A stretch of DNA of 64,000 nt from Euglena gracilis (GCA_039621445.1 CP154957.1:20600607-20664606), one strand, 5' to 3'; shown: positions 1 to 12,159, counted from the first letter of the stretch. Notes: generated by a model from the letters alone, not told the origin. Numbers and translations: made by a program.

Positions 1-600
1 AAAAATGCCCTATTTTGACCATTCTTGTTGAAGACAACCAAAAGTATTGGTTTTCAAGTCATTTGAGCTAAGATTGGTTCACCCTTGCGATCAAAGGCAA
101 AATTTGGACCATCATTTTCCCCTTTGTTTTTTTTGCCGTTTTTTTTTGCCCGTTTTTTTTTAGAATAAAAAACAAAAAAAAACGTTGTTTTTTTAATATA
201 AAAAAAATGCCAGCTATGGTTCCGGACGCCGGGTTTTGGACAGAACCGGCGTCTGCCACCCCTTTTTTGTAGTAAAAAATTGGGGGGGTCACCGGACTCG
301 GGACAAAGCCGGTGACCCCCCCTCGCCGGCTTTGTCACCCCTGGGTCGATCGTAGGTCACCGGCTTTGGAGGCTAGGCACAGCGGGGGGGGGGGGGGGCT
401 GAGGGGGGGGGCGAGCGGGGGGGGCGAGCGGCCGCGCGGGGGAGGGGGTCCGAAGCCGCCAGGTGAGTTTTATGCCAGGCACAGTAGGGGGGGGGGGGGC
501 GGAAAGGGGGGCGAGCGGCCGCGCGGGCGGCCGCGGGGGGGGGGGGGGGGGGCCCCCGCCCCCTCCCCCGAGCGCGCCTAGCCTCCTTTGTCCTGAGCCC
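1..600. repeat. Low-complexity and palindromic repeat region, no gene
   Basis: A/T-rich sequence followed from about 225 by a palindromic unit (GACGCCGG.. paired with CCGGCGTC.., then a GTCACCGG / CCGGTGACC pair around 288-320) and long G tracts (380-560). The same GACGCCGGTT core recurs near 780, 7165, 9440, 9690 and 11030. The open frames here are repeats of one or two residues and are not credible genes. Confidence 0.7.
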
Positions 601-819
601 GGTGGGAGGTGGTCACCGACTTAATGTCGAACCCACCAGTGACATCAAATCCCTCTTCCTTCTCCGTGAAAAAAAACGCCGTTTACCACTTTTCATTTTG
701 GGTACCCCAGATGCTGGATTCACGCCCGAACCGACATCTGGGACACCAGTTCTGGCAGAAATTTCACGCCCGAACCGGCGTCCCGTACACTGGTTCGGGC
801 ATGATTTGTGCCTGTGTCC

Positions 820-1400
820 CCCCCTCTGGAAGAAAGGCAGAAAACTCCCTGTCCGAAGGACAAACGGCTTGGTGGGGTCCATGTGGTACAGCTCGAGTTC
901 CGCCACGAGTGCCTGCTTCAGGCGCTCGAATGCCTTCTCTTCCTCCTTGGTCCATGTCACCGGGTGTTTGCTGCCTGCTTTGGCGAACTCCCGGGGCAGC
1001 TTCAGCTTTTCCTGCAGCGGGGCCGCATATTCGGCGAACATTCGCACGTATCCGCTGTAATAATTGCACAGCCCCAAAAATGCCCGGAGGCTGGAGACGT
1101 TCTTGGGCAGCTCCCACTTCTGGACAGCTGTCAGCTTCCCTGGGGCTGGCGACCTTCTGCCTCCTCCCAGCACATGGCCGACAAACACCACTCGGCGCAT
1201 GAACAGCTTGACCTTCTTAGGGTCTGAGACCCACTTGTCGCGCTCGAGGGCTGCCAGCGTCTCCCGGACATCTGCGGCATGGGCCTTCAAGAAGTCTTCT
1301 TCCGATTGGCCGACTTTTCTTTTGGTGCAGATGATGATGTCATCAAAGTACGGCGTTGGAATGAATTTCTGTGATACGTGATTGGACTGCAGAGCGGAGT
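820..1400 (-). pseudogene. Ty3/gypsy-type reverse transcriptase C-terminal half plus start of RNase H (fragment)
   Basis: Read on the minus strand, the segment starts at the RT catalytic motif (YFDDIIICTK) and continues with the conserved gypsy stretch after it (VFVGHVLGG, LRAFLGLCNYYSGYVRMF, then APLQEKL). It ends with the RNase H opening (TWTKEEEKAFERLKQAL ... PFVLRT). The RT N-terminus and the RNase H catalytic part are missing. It joins directly to integrase sequence upstream on the same strand, in a different frame. It ends in a palindromic GACGCCGG repeat. This is a dead fragment of an LTR retrotransposon; no LTR was found. Confidence 0.85.
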
Positions 1401-2090
1401 GATTCCACTTCTGCAAACCACGTTTCACAGCTGACGCTACTTCGGGCGGGTTTCTCCGAGGGGATATCCCCTATGGCCGGAGGGTCGCGTCCGAAAACAA
1501 TTTTGTACGGTGAGTGTGGTAATACCAACCCTGGCAAGGTATTGATGTAAAATAAGCACCAATGAAGAACGGATAACCAATTCTTACCCGAGTCAGCCAG
1601 TGAAAGGCGAAGCATATTGACAACGGATTTCACGGCTGCCTCGGCTCTACCATTGCCTTTCGGGCGGTATATAATGGAAAAATGCTGCTCAATGCCGAGT
1701 AAACCGCACAAAGTTGTGAAAAACCGCGAAGAGATCAAGTGATCTTGATCACTCACGATTTCGTTCGGTAAACCCATTAAGCAGATACATTTCTCCAGGA
1801 ATATGGATGCCAAAATTTGGGCTGTCAACCCTGCTTTCCGGCATGGAATGGCTACTATGTACCCACTCAGCCGGCAGACGACAACAAAAACGTAATCGTA
1901 AATTTGGTGATCTGATCCTTTGCAAGGTTCAAGTTCGAGAAAATCCATGCAGAGGGACGTAAAAATGTCCGGTGGTACGGGGAAAAAGTCCATCGTACCA
2001 GGAGTTTTGGGCACCATCTTGGCAGGGGTGCGGAAAGTGGGGGTCGGGGGGGGGGGGGGGGGGGGGGGGGGGGCCGCCCCCCCCCCCCGG
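1343..2090 (-). pseudogene. Ty3/gypsy-type integrase core (fragment)
   Basis: The minus-strand frame carries the DDE integrase core: MDFLELE (first Asp), IVSDQDHLISSRFF (second Asp), and YRPKGNGRAEAAVKSVV (catalytic Glu region), followed by a pol-like C-terminal stretch. The zinc-binding N-terminus is replaced by a glycine/proline-like stretch from long G/C tracts (2043-2090). The open frame runs 1343-2176, but its first residues are low complexity. Integrase lies 5' of the RT piece, opposite to normal gypsy order, so this is either a rearrangement or a Gmr1-like element. Confidence 0.85.
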
Positions 2091-2179
2091 GAGTTTGGAA
2101 AGAAAAAATTTTTTTGGTAGGAGTATGATATTTTTCTTTGCAATGCCGTGATCAATGGTTCAAAGGGCGTTACCATCTC

Positions 2180-4390
2180 GGCTGCCTTCGGCAGCCACCT
2201 TACCAGTTAAAAGCACATTTCTGGAAAATGAAATTGCAAAATCCATTACCGTCTCGGCCGCCCTTGGCGGCCGAAATAAAGCCCTTGAGAAGATGGTCAT
2301 TTTACGTCCCTGAAACCCATGGCACTTCTTGATGTCTAATTTTGACCACAAACCGACTCTTTTCCCCTCTTTTGATACTAACGTGACCCCCCCCCCTATT
2401 TGTCACCCCCCCCCCCTAATAGTCGCCCCCCCTTGGGGGGCGACAATTAGGGGGGGGGGGTTACCCATGGGCCCATGGAAATGTGGGGTAAATTGAGTAA
2501 CCCCCCCCCCTAATTGTCACCCCCCCCCTAATAGTCGCCAGGGGGGTCAAAACGCTCCGAGGGGGTGCCATATAGGGGGGGGTCACGTTAATTGTTTTTT
2601 TGGGACCCCACAAACCACTTTGGAGACTAGGCACAGCGGGGGGGGGGGGGGGGGGGGGGGGGGCGGGGCGGGCGGGTGCGGGGGGGGGGGGGGGGGGGGG
2701 TCCGAGGGCCGCCGCGCGGGCGGCGCGCATACTAAAATCGGTGATTTTCGGGTCCAAAAAGTGGTCATTTTTTGCCATTTTCGGCCATTTTTGACCCAAA
2801 AAGTGCTTTTTTGGCCGCGCGCAGAGCGCGCGGCCCCCAAATTTGCCATCTCATGTCCGAAAATGGTCATTTTTTTTCCGCTGGGGGGGTCCGGGAGGCC
2901 CCCCACCCCCCCCCCTCCGCGGCCCCTGGGGGGTCGGCACACCCCCCCCCTCACCGAATCCCCCCCCCTCGCCACGGGGCCATTTTAAGTAAAATAAACC
3001 TCTTATACCCACTCCCCTCCCTTACCCCCCCTCCCCCTCCCCCCTTTTCAGACCCCCTCGCCACGCCATGTCAGCCGCGCCAAAGAAAATTTTCTTGGAA
3101 AACCCCCGCGCACCCCTCCCCCCCCCCTCATCCGGGACCCCCTCGCCACGCCAAAAACCCCCCTCCCCCCCCCCCCCCAGCCGGACGGCTCGCCACGGGT
3201 GGCCGACCCCCCCCCCCTGCGCGGCCGCCCGCGCGGCCGCTCGCCCCCCCCCCTGGACCCCCCCTCCCCCCACTGTGCCTAGCATAGCCAAGACAAATTT
3301 TTTGTGAATAAATCGCAACTTTTTTGAGGCCCAAAAATGACCCTCCTTTCACCTTGGCTGTTTGAATTCAACCCGATTCCCCATGAGTCCCCCCCCCTCC
3401 CTTTTCTTTACCCGCTGATTTTGCGGAAACTCTGCATGTCAATTTCAATGAAAAAAACAATTTTGCGCAAAGTGAAAAAAATCGCTTCTTCGCAACCCCC
3501 CCCCCATCCCAGGTTGCAAAGTTGACAGTTGGGTTGAGTTGGCAGGTTTCCAAAGGGGTTCTACCCATTTCTAGTTTTTTTGGAGGCATTGGTGGCTAGT
3601 CCACTTCAGGACCCCGGACTCCCCCTCCCCCCCTCCCCCCTGTTCAGTTCACTTCGGAAGTGCACAGGGGGGTCCTGAGACCGCCCCCCCCTCCCGTGTA
3701 CCTGGATGTGCTTGTTCACTTCGGGAAAAAACCGAAAAACGGAACGACATGCGAACACCGAAAAGGGCATTTTTTCAAAAAAAATTCGGCGCCTTCGGCG
3801 CCGGACCCCCCTCCCCCCCCCTTCGGGAAGTCAACATGTCCAGTTCAGTTCGGAAGTGAACAGGGGGGTCCGGGACCCCCCCTCCCTCCCCCCTGTACCT
3901 GGGCTCCATTGGGCTTCAAAGAAATGTTAGCGTCTCGGGCCCTTTGGGGCCAGGAGGACAGAGAAAAATTCATTTTGGTTGTGCCAAGGTAATTTTTTGA
4001 CTCCCCCCCCCCCCGGGAAAAAATTGTTCCTACACCTATGCATCTTGGGGCCAGTTTTTTGCCACATCTTGGGGCCAGATGGGTGCAACAGTTTTGGGCC
4101 AGATGGGTATAACAGTTTTGCCAAAACTGTTGCACCAAACTGGCCCCAAAACTGTTGCACCAAACTGGCCCCAAGGTGTGGCACCAAACTGGCCCAAAAC
4201 TGTTGCACCCATCTGCCTGAGTGGACTGCACGCCTGCATGTGGTGATGCTGACCCTGTCTCCACAACCCAAACAGTTCCGGTATTTCTCCTTCCAGGACT
4301 GTGTGCTTTGGGCCATAGCGGGCCCACACCGCTTCCTCCCGAACTGGCATTGTAACACTGAAGACAAAGAAGGATTAGGAATTTGAGGTC
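2180..4390. repeat. G/C-tract palindromic repeats, no gene
   Basis: Several blocks mix C or G runs with short palindromes. They include opposing CCTAATAGTCGCC / GGCGACAATTAGG units (2380-2460), a long G tract (2637-2700) and a C-rich block (2880-3270). From 3600 to 3900 there is a unit with the hairpin GGCGCC-TTCG-GGCGCC-like core (3788-3805). From 4045 to 4210 comes an iterated GTTTTGG(C)CCAGATGGG / CCAAACTGGCCCC tandem-inverted set. No protein with family similarity was seen. Confidence 0.6.
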
Positions 4391-4400
4391 CAGTTAGGTC

Positions 4401-7073
4401 ATAGTGGGCATTTTTTTGTTTTTTTAAAAAAACAACAAAACAACGTGTATTTTTTTTGAAAAAAACAGTAAAAAAACCATCAAAAAAACAAAAGGAAATT
4501 CCATAGGCAAAATTTTGCAAATCACCTCCTCAAAATGGACTTGGTAAAAAATGTTCATTTTCGGGCGAGCATTCTTCATTCCCTGTAAAGAAAAAAGGGA
4601 CTTTTTGGGGGCGGTTCTGGGGAAGTTGTCAACCATTGGGTTTCCACACCAAACGACCTTGGGCCGATGTGAGGGAGCCTGGAAACCACAAGCAAGCAAA
4701 ACTGAGGCAACTTTCCTCAGTGCGTTCACTCCTCGAGGTCAGAGCCATCAGACAGGTCAACGTATTGACCTCCATTCAAGGAACGGAAGAGGAAGGTGAG
4801 CTTTCCTGCCTTTTCAACAAAAGATGTGAACGGCGCCTCCCATACACATGACCCATTGTTAAAAACATCCTTTCCAGATTTGCTGTGGTTGCAAAGACGC
4901 ACAGCAACCTCTGTCAAACCTGGTGGGAAGCCAGACATTTTTCCTGCAAGCCACCAAGCAATGGGATCACCCTTTTGTTGGAACAATGCAGGTCGAAATG
5001 GTGACGATTGTGTCAAATATGCATTTAAAGCAGAAGCCACATCTGGTCCCTCCTCTTCAGCAAACTGGCGAGCCAAATCCAATTGTGCAAGTGTCAGACT
5101 CTTCCCAAAAAAACGGGGGTCCACACATTGGCAAGTATAAAGAAGGAACATAGTAGAGCTTGCTTGCTCCTCTGGACAACCAAAGAATAACCCCCTGCTT
5201 TTTTCGGAACGCGTTCCAATAATTCAATCCACAATTCAACTGCCTCTGAAAGGGTTGTCCTTTGCCTCAAATCGAGCATTTCAACCACCGGATTCAAAAC
5301 ACAAAGCAAATTGTGCAAGCCATTCAACACTTGCATATTTTCCAAAGTCTTTCTTGTCGGGTCACTCAGGCGCAAATGGAAACGGGAAATGAAAACTAGG
5401 TTAGACCATTGGTGCAGAAAAGACCCATGATGACCAAGATCTCGACCCATAATGACCTTCCCTGGATTTTCGCAATAGTATTTATAGCAGTGACGACGAG
5501 AGGACCAGCGTGTGTCTGCTGGGGCAGAAATGGCATGGGGTGTGTTCCTCAACGTCTCGCAACAAAACCCCCACTCCTTTTCCCAACCTTGGTCTCAAGA
5601 AAAATAAAATACCCCCAAAAATAGTTGCCAAAAGTAGCGCAACCAACAAATGAATGCCAACCCAGATCTCTCTCCCCACACCCCCCCCATGGCAAACAAC
5701 TGTAGCCCCTTGCCATGAAGGCGGACGGTTCACCTTGTCATGCTTTAGGGCAGCACACAAAGCATGGACGTTGCGAAATTTGCTTAACACATCGAGCACA
5801 AAATCAGAGACTTTAGCTCTTCTGTCGTTGTCCAGCAAATCCTTGGCGGTTAGATTGGCTGAGTGCGCTTGCACCCATAAGTAAAGATTTCCTTCTCGTC
5901 AAGTTTTTGACACATGTTCTCCATGGACCCAGGGAATGAACACGAATTGGTGGGGGAACAGTACATTAGAGTGGGCAGTCGGCCGACTACCCACTACCCC
6001 CCCCCCCAGTCTGCCGTTTGGCACTCCCACGAACCCCCCAAACCAAAATAGCACAATCCCCGCTCTCTAGCACTCCCTGAATGTTATTGGCATTGTCTGT
6101 AACAACACCAACCACATTGGCGGTTGTCTCCTGCTTGATTCGGCATAATGCATCACCAACAACCTTCAACAGATACTCACCAGTGTGCGCTTCACCAAAA
6201 GTGTCCATGGGCATGAAGAGTGAGTTGTCCAATGAGATTGATGATCTGAAGAAGCAGGGGTCACAGATGGGAAAACCAATCCCGAGTAGGGCCGCCCCCC
6301 CCCCCACCCTTGAAAATCCACGGGAAAGGGCAGCTTGATCAGAATGGGATCATTGTTCATGCTCGACCACCCATCAATGGCAAGCGTGACGAACTTGCCT
6401 TTCAGGTCCTCCACAAACTTCCCCCATTCCTCTCCATAAACCACATCCAAAATGCGTCCAGCCACAGCCTTGCGTCCAGGAAGTTTCACCCCAGGGCGGA
6501 CCATTTGCATCATAGATTTGAACTCCTTGTGCTCAACCAAACAAAATGAGGATTTCGTTGCATAAACGAAGCGCCCCACTTGTTTTTCAAGAGCCTGAGA
6601 CCAACCTGATCGGTAAAATGGGGGAAAAAAGAAAATGCAATGGGCATGCCTCGATGTTGGTTGCTCCAAAAGATAGTACTGTTTGAACTTTGGGGTTTTT
6701 TGCTTTGGGGGTTTCGTCAGATACCCACAACCCCATTTCTTGAAGTTTTTCACAGGCATCTGCATGCACCCTCAATCGAGTTGGAAGCTTGAGAAAAGCA
6801 AAGTCGCTTTCCAACTTCAAAAAAGAACACACATAGGGATCTCTGCTCAGGCACCAATTGCATAACTCTTGTTTCTTGGCTTGCTTTTCACAAAACAACG
6901 CCAAACTGCATCTTCGTGGCGTCCAGGCATTTCAAAAAAATGGCTGCGAGAAAACAAAAAATGAAAACAATTTTGCCAAACCCTTGTGGGCATTTTTTTT
7001 AAAAAAAAACATTGTTAGAAATAAAAACAACGCCAAAAAACAACGTCAAAAAAAACAGGCCTGCCCACTAAGA
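4401..7073 (-). mobile_element. hAT-superfamily DNA transposon, near full length
   Basis: The two ends are inverted: TAGTGGGCA at 4402-4410 and TGCCCACTA at 7062-7070. They are flanked by the direct repeat AGTTAGGTC (4392-4400 and 7073-7081), as expected for the 8-bp target duplication of hAT elements. The exact outer base is uncertain by 1-2 positions. A/T-rich subterminal stretches sit inside both ends. The transposase gene lies between them on the minus strand. Size (about 2.67 kb), duplication length and transposase family agree with one another. Confidence 0.8.
4726..6904 (-). CDS. hAT-family transposase (DUF659-type core, hAT dimerisation end), interrupted
   Basis: The minus strand carries, in order, an N-terminal piece (6904-6700), the conserved block VTLAIDGWSSMNNDPIL (about 6330-6390), then GEAHTGEYL and VVGVVTDNANN (about 6100-6200), AHSANLTAKDLL (about 5830-5870), PADTRWSSRR (about 5500-5530), and a C-terminal region with DPIAWWLAGK (about 4950-4975) that resembles the hAT dimerisation domain. 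Such enzymes cut and paste hAT elements through a DDE active site. The blocks lie in different frames. Interruptions at about 6290-6310 and 5540-5720 contain C/G runs and look like introns or MITE insertions, not plain decay. Whether the gene is functional cannot be told. Confidence 0.75.
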
Positions 7074-7081
7074 GTTAGGTC

Positions 7082-9130
7082 CTACCAGGGTTCGCATTTA
7101 GGATTTGCGTACACAGATTTTATCTTTCTTTCAGAACATTTTTCACGAACTGCACCACCCTAACCGGCGTCTGGGACGCCGGTTCGGGTGGGAAATTTCT
7201 GCGCCGAACCGGCGTCCCACAGCCCCAGCTCTTCCCCGGCCAGCCCCAGCCCCCGCAGCCCCAAGTCATGGTCGAAGGTGCAGCAGGAAGGCGTGCAGGC
7301 TCTCGCCTGTGTGTCCCCTCCACACGGGTGGATTGGGGGGTTATTGGGTGTCCTCAACCATGGACCTGAAACCTGCGTCTGAGGGACCCAAAATTAAAAG
7401 TGCCAAAAAGTGTCCAAAAGGGTTTGCAGACAGGTGGCAATCATATTTGAGCAGTTTTTGGGTGGTCTTGGGCCAGAAATTGGGGCAGCTTGCATATTGC
7501 ATATCAAATGAAAGCTCTCGCCAACACTTTTCGCTTGGTACCCACAAAACTGAGCCAGATCGCAAAGCGCTCTGAAAATCAGCGATCGCATTTTCCCGCA
7601 TTTTCCGACCCTTTGCAGGTCTGAAATTCCATTTTTCAGCTGCCATGTTGCCCATCGATCGAATGCTCTTCTCAAGGGCTTTTAGCGGATGGCCTTAGAT
7701 TTCTGCCATGCTGAACTGTGGGATTTGACAAACCAGGATGTCAAATTTTGGAATACACGATCCCTGAAAATAAGGGCTGCGTGCAGTTTGGCCAAATTCT
7801 GAGGCGGCCACCTCCCCCCCCCTCCAGTCTTGGACAAAGGCGGCTACCCCAACACTGGACTTAGGGGTGGCCGCCTTTGTCCTGAGGCGGGTGGGGGGGG
7901 GTGGCCGCCTTTGTCCCATGGGGGTTCTCTGTTTCAAAAAGAGCATCCCTGCACCCACTTTGCGAATGTTATCATGAACTTGGCAAAAACTAACCCGGCA
8001 AGGGTGAAAGAGAAAAATCTTTGCGGCAAAAATGAATGGAACACATCCAGGTCTACAGCTTGGAATCTCCTATATTCACATGTTTTTTGAAATTTTGTGA
8101 TTGCACTTTTCAGTTTTGTGTTTTTTCTGATCCTTCCGGTTGGTGTCCGCCGACGGTTGCCTTTGGGATTCCAGGGCCTCTTTTTCATTTTTGCAAGGGG
8201 GCGGGCAAGGATCCACCCAAGGCCGCCTTGGCCATGTTCACAAGCTGTGTTGGGAACATGGTGTTGTCAGGAAAGGACAGAGGACGTTTCTCCGAACTTG
8301 GGGGTAGCCGCCTTTGTCCAAGACTGCAGGGTGGGGTGGCCGCCTCAAATAAAGGTGGGGGGGTGGCCGCCTTTGTCCTGAGGCGGCCACCCCCCCACCC
8401 ACCTCAGGACAAAGGCGGCCACCCCCCCACCTTTCTTGATATAGAGGCCATCTATCAAAAGCCCTTGAGAAGAGCTTTCGATTGATGGGTAACATGGCTT
8501 CAGACGTGTGGAATCTACCAATTTCGACCAACCACGTGACCGCGCACCGTGTCCACCCACCGCTGCCCAACGTTGCCACCTCGCAGCGCCTTGACACCGG
8601 GCCGACTGGTCTCCAGCAGGGATCAGGTCCCCCACCTGATCCATGCTCACTGCCAGGGTGTGTCGCTCGTTCTCCCGCCTGAGCCAGGACAGCGCTGCCT
8701 CCTTGCCCTGGTGGGGGACAACCTGCCCAACGAGGATGTGTAGCAGGAGCTGGATGGCCTGTGCTCTCGGCAGAGCGAGAACGAGGTTGTCCAGTGCCAC
8801 CGAGTGTGTGACGGCATGGCCGGACGCGTCCGACCGGAGGCGAAGCCCAAGGCCCAGCCGAAGGCCAAGCCAAAGGCGAAGCCCCAGCTAGTCGCCGTCC
8901 CCCCGGTGTTTGTTGCCAGCCGTTCCGAACTGGCAGGGCACGTAGAGGAAGATCGTTTGTCGGCCAATCCGGAATGGATGCGAATGAATGAAGTGTGAAT
9001 GCGCGGGTGCGCATTCTGAGGCAAACAAACTGTGGGCTGAATGCGCATGTGCTCATTCAATGTCAATGCACTATACGTTCTGAATTGGGTTGGTTTGGCC
9101 GGCTCACTTGTGGTACCAAGTGAACACTGC
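7082..9130. repeat. Palindromic GTGGCCGCCTTTGTCC repeat cluster and unassigned GC-rich block
   Basis: GTGGCCGCCTTTGTCC and its complement occur in clusters at about 7800-7920 and 8300-8430. A roughly 50-bp unit at 7645-7697 recurs inverted at 8443-8496 (CCCTTGAGAAGAGC core), bracketing the block. The GC-rich stretch 8530-8990 has an open minus-strand frame and a lysine/proline-alanine repeat on the plus strand (KPKAQPKAKPKAKP); I do not recognise either and assign no gene. Confidence 0.5.
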
Positions 9131-9139
9131 TGCCACTGC

Positions 9140-9330
9140 AGGTGTGCTTTTCGCGAAAGGCACGAAAATGCATTTGTTTCGCGAAATTATAAAATTTTGC
9201 GGGCACATCTTAAGCAATGGACAGCGTAATGCCGCACCGGTAAATTGGAGTCCATCAAGAAATGGACCCCCGAAGTAATCAAAACGATTACCCACCTCAA
9301 ACGATTTTTGGGATCGCCAATTTGGGCCAA
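9140..9330 (+). pseudogene. Ty3/gypsy reverse transcriptase scrap
   Basis: The plus strand, read across at least one frameshift, gives KMHLFREIIKFCGHILSNG, then KLESIKKWTPEVIKTITHL and KRFLGSPIW. This is the segment of gypsy RT that follows the YxDD motif (the ..FLGH..S.. and ..I..W..P......FLG pattern). It is only about 60 residues long, frameshifted, and cut by palindromic GACGCCGG repeats at 9390 onward, so it is a dead relic. It lies on the strand opposite to the fragment at 0.8-2.1 kb. Confidence 0.75.
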
Positions 9331-9385
9331 AATACCCCCAAAACTGCCCAAACCACGGGTATTTGGGCGAAATTGGCCGTGATTC

Positions 9386-9745
9386 CTCAGCCGCCGGTTC
9401 GGGCGTGAAAACCCCTAGCCACGGTTTCAGAAACTGTGTCCCAGACGCCGGTTCGGGCGTGAAACCTGTGCCTGGGACGCCGGTTTGGGCTACCGCCCGA
9501 ACCGGCGTCCCAGGCACAGGTTTCATGCCCGAACCAGCGTCTGGGACACAGTTCTCGATATAGCAAGTCAGCATTACCCCCCCTTTATTTGCCCCCCCCT
9601 AATTTGCATTTAAACCGGCGTTTGTGACGCCGGGTTCAGGACAGAACTGGCGTCCCCCCACGGGTTTTTCAGACGCCGGTTCTGTCTAAAAAAAGGGGTT
9701 AGGGACGCCGGTTCTGTCCAAAACCCAGCGTCCCTAACTCATTCC
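9386..9745. repeat. GACGCCGGTTC palindrome cluster
   Basis: At least six copies of (G)GACGCCGGTTC(G/T)G and its complement lie in alternating orientation, for example 9445-9460, 9475-9490, 9496-9510, 9612-9630 and 9670-9735. The arrangement makes several nested hairpins. The same unit flanks the gypsy fragment at 740-800 and occurs at 7160-7215 and 11025-11125. Confidence 0.7.
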
Positions 9746-9749
9746 TAAA

Positions 9750-10580
9750 AATGCCATTGGAAGTCCTGATATGAGTGTTTTAACCATGTAGCACAATGCA
9801 ATTTGCCATTTGGGGACCACTGGGGTGGGTCAATTTGGTGAAAATTTGGCCCTGTTTTGGAAATAGAGTACCATGCAGCACGGTCGTCCGTTGAAGAGAG
9901 CTTTCGAACGAGGGGTAACTTGGTAACGAACGAGGGGTAACCCCCCCCCTATTTGGCTGATGGTCAGGCTCCTTCAGACCCCCAATTAGCTAATTAGGGG
10001 GGGGGGACAATTAGGGGGGGGCTCGAGGACCCCTACCCCCAAATTTTTTCCTTGTGCAAATTGTCAATTTTTTTGCGCATAGTTGGATTGGGCATGACTT
10101 TTTCTTATCCAGCGAATTTTAAAATTTTCGAAACGGACATTTTTGGAGGTTTTCTGAGCCTTTTTCGAGGCCTTGCCGAAATTGGCCAGTCTTGTCCCAG
10201 AGGCCAATTAGCCAATTAGAGGGGGAGGGTACCCCAACGTTGCACGCAGCCCGAGATACGCTCGCGATCGGGGGCGGCCAGAATCTGTGTCGAGATTTGT
10301 GGCAATTTGTGGTGCTGGTTTAAGATGCTCAATGAGCCACACAGAAACGATTTTTCTCTTCAAATCGACGACCTGAGGGGTCCAGGGGTACAAGAATTCT
10401 GCAATTATGATTTCCCTGGGACAGGAAATAAGAGTACCAGGCGGCGTGGCTGAATTTGGTGGTGATCATCAGTCGTCTGATGAAAAGAGCTTTCAATTGA
10501 GGGGTGAGTTTGTACCTGAACAATTGACACAGCCAAAGATACGCTCGCGATCATCGGAATTTTTCGAAATCTTTGCTAAC
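9750..10580. other. Intergenic, no gene recognised
   Basis: Contains the recurrent motif GAGCTTTC(A/G)A.. followed by GAGGGGT(A/G)A at 9896-9920 and 10487-10505, and a C/G-tract palindrome at 9940-10020. No supported coding sequence. Confidence 0.4.
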
Positions 10581-10587
10581 GTAATAC

Positions 10588-10975
10588 CATGTCCCCCCCC
10601 CTTACTGTTCCCGTCCTGTGGCCCCCTTTTGGGTCCACGGGATCAGTGATGGGGGAACAGTAAGGGGGGGGACGAGCTCCCCCCCCCCTTACTGTTCCCA
10701 TGGGCCACAAACCAACCAACCAAGTTAGACCCAAAAAGGCCACCTATAATGCTAAAATGAACCTTTTTTTGGCTCACATGCTTGAAAACTGCACCCCCAC
10801 AACATCCATTTTGGTGTTGGATTGGAGTTTGATGGGAATGAGAGCATCTGAAACCGACCAAGAAATTCCCTTTTTTTCTCTCTTTGTACTGTACTGTTCC
10901 TGCCCCCCCCCCTCCCCCTACATGGGAATAGTCAGGGGGGACAGTAAAGGGGGGGGGGCATGGTATTGCAGATTA
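10588..10975. mobile_element. MITE-like element bounded by ATACCATG(C/G tract)TTACTGTTCC
   Basis: The left end reads AATACCATGT, a C run, then TTACTGTTCC. The right end is its inverse: GGGACAGTAAA, a G run, then GCATGGTATT. A second TTACTGTTCC / GGAACAGTAA palindrome lies inside (10610-10700). The inner segment GGCTCACATGCTTGA...ACATCCATTTTGG (10770-10845) recurs directly at 11396-11460. Confidence 0.6.
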
Positions 10976-11670
10976 GTAGTTGGAGATTGGTGCTTCTTGG
11001 TGCTGGGAGTGTCCTTTGACCGAAGGTTGGGGACGCCGGTTCCGTCCTGAACCCGGCGTCCATAAAACGCCGCTTTAAACGGGGGGGGGGGGGGGGCGGA
11101 CGCCAGGTTCAAGACAGAATCGGCATACCCCCCCCTTTTTGTAGTTGAGAAGGGTGGTGCGGCTGGGGGGGGGGGAGTGGCAGGGGTGGTGGGTGGTAGT
11201 GCCCCTCAAGATGCAGAACACTGCCATTTGTAAAGGATTTTCATGCAATCCTTGTCAATGGCACTTTACCCCTTTGCAATCCCACTGATCCCCACCCCAA
11301 TCCATCCCCCACTGACCTTGCATTTTCATCTGTGGGTGATTATATTGGTGTGGGGGGACAGTGAGCTTCCTAAAATATCAAAATGAAGCTTTTATGGCTC
11401 ACATGCTTGATAACTGCACCTTCACAACATCCATTTTGGCGTTGGTTTGGGGTTTGCTCTGACATCTGATTATTTCTATTAGGTGTGCAGAATGCCTTCT
11501 TATCCAAGTGATCTACTTGAAATGGCGATGGCCGACATGGACGTTGAGCCATTAATTGAAGATTCTGATTTTGAAGATAACGTGCAAGGCTTGATGGACA
11601 TGGAACATAATAATTTCAATAGTTTTCTCCTCTTATGTGGTTGTTCAATAACACACGTTTGACCCAATTC

Positions 11671-11830
11671 CCTCCCTCCCTCCCTCCCTCCCTCCCTCCC
11701 TCCCTCCCTCCCTCCTCCCTCCCTCCCTCCCTCCCTCCCTCCCTCCCTCCCTCCCTCCCTCCCTCCCTCCCTCCCTCCCTCCCTCCCTCCCTCCCTCCCC
11801 CTCCCTCCCTCCCTCCCTCCCCCCCCCCCC
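11671..11830. repeat. (CCCT)n microsatellite
   Basis: About 150 bases of nearly uninterrupted CCCT tetranucleotide repeats, ending in a C run at 11820-11830. The reverse strand reads as an artificial Gly/Arg/Glu frame. Confidence 0.95.
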
Positions 11831-12159
11831 GTACTCATTCAGGAGACAGTTGGCTTTGATTATTTTGAAACCCCTTCCTCCAATGCCCCTCCCGAAGCTC
11901 ACCCTCAGGGCATTTTGTACAGGGGGAGGGGGATTACCAATCAGTCACTCTGAAAAAAACCAGTCAGTCACCCCCCGGGGGGGGGGGGGGGGACAGCTGT
12001 TAAACAATCCCCACACACCCTCCAAGCGACACTTCTCCGCACCCTGCATACAATTGCAATTCAAGACTGCCCGCGACACCTCCTCCCAGGACCCTCGCGA
12101 CCCACACATGGAGGGTTTCCTGGATCTTGGTGGGAGCTAACTATGGCACCTACCACCTC

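Noticed and set aside
8345-9056. Minus-strand frames suggesting a gag-like or Ala/Leu-rich protein
   Set aside because: No zinc knuckle or other diagnostic motif; the region overlaps palindromic repeats. Not enough to call.
11500-11902. Gly/Arg/Glu-rich or Pro/Ser/Leu-rich frames
   Set aside because: Products of the CCCT simple repeat.
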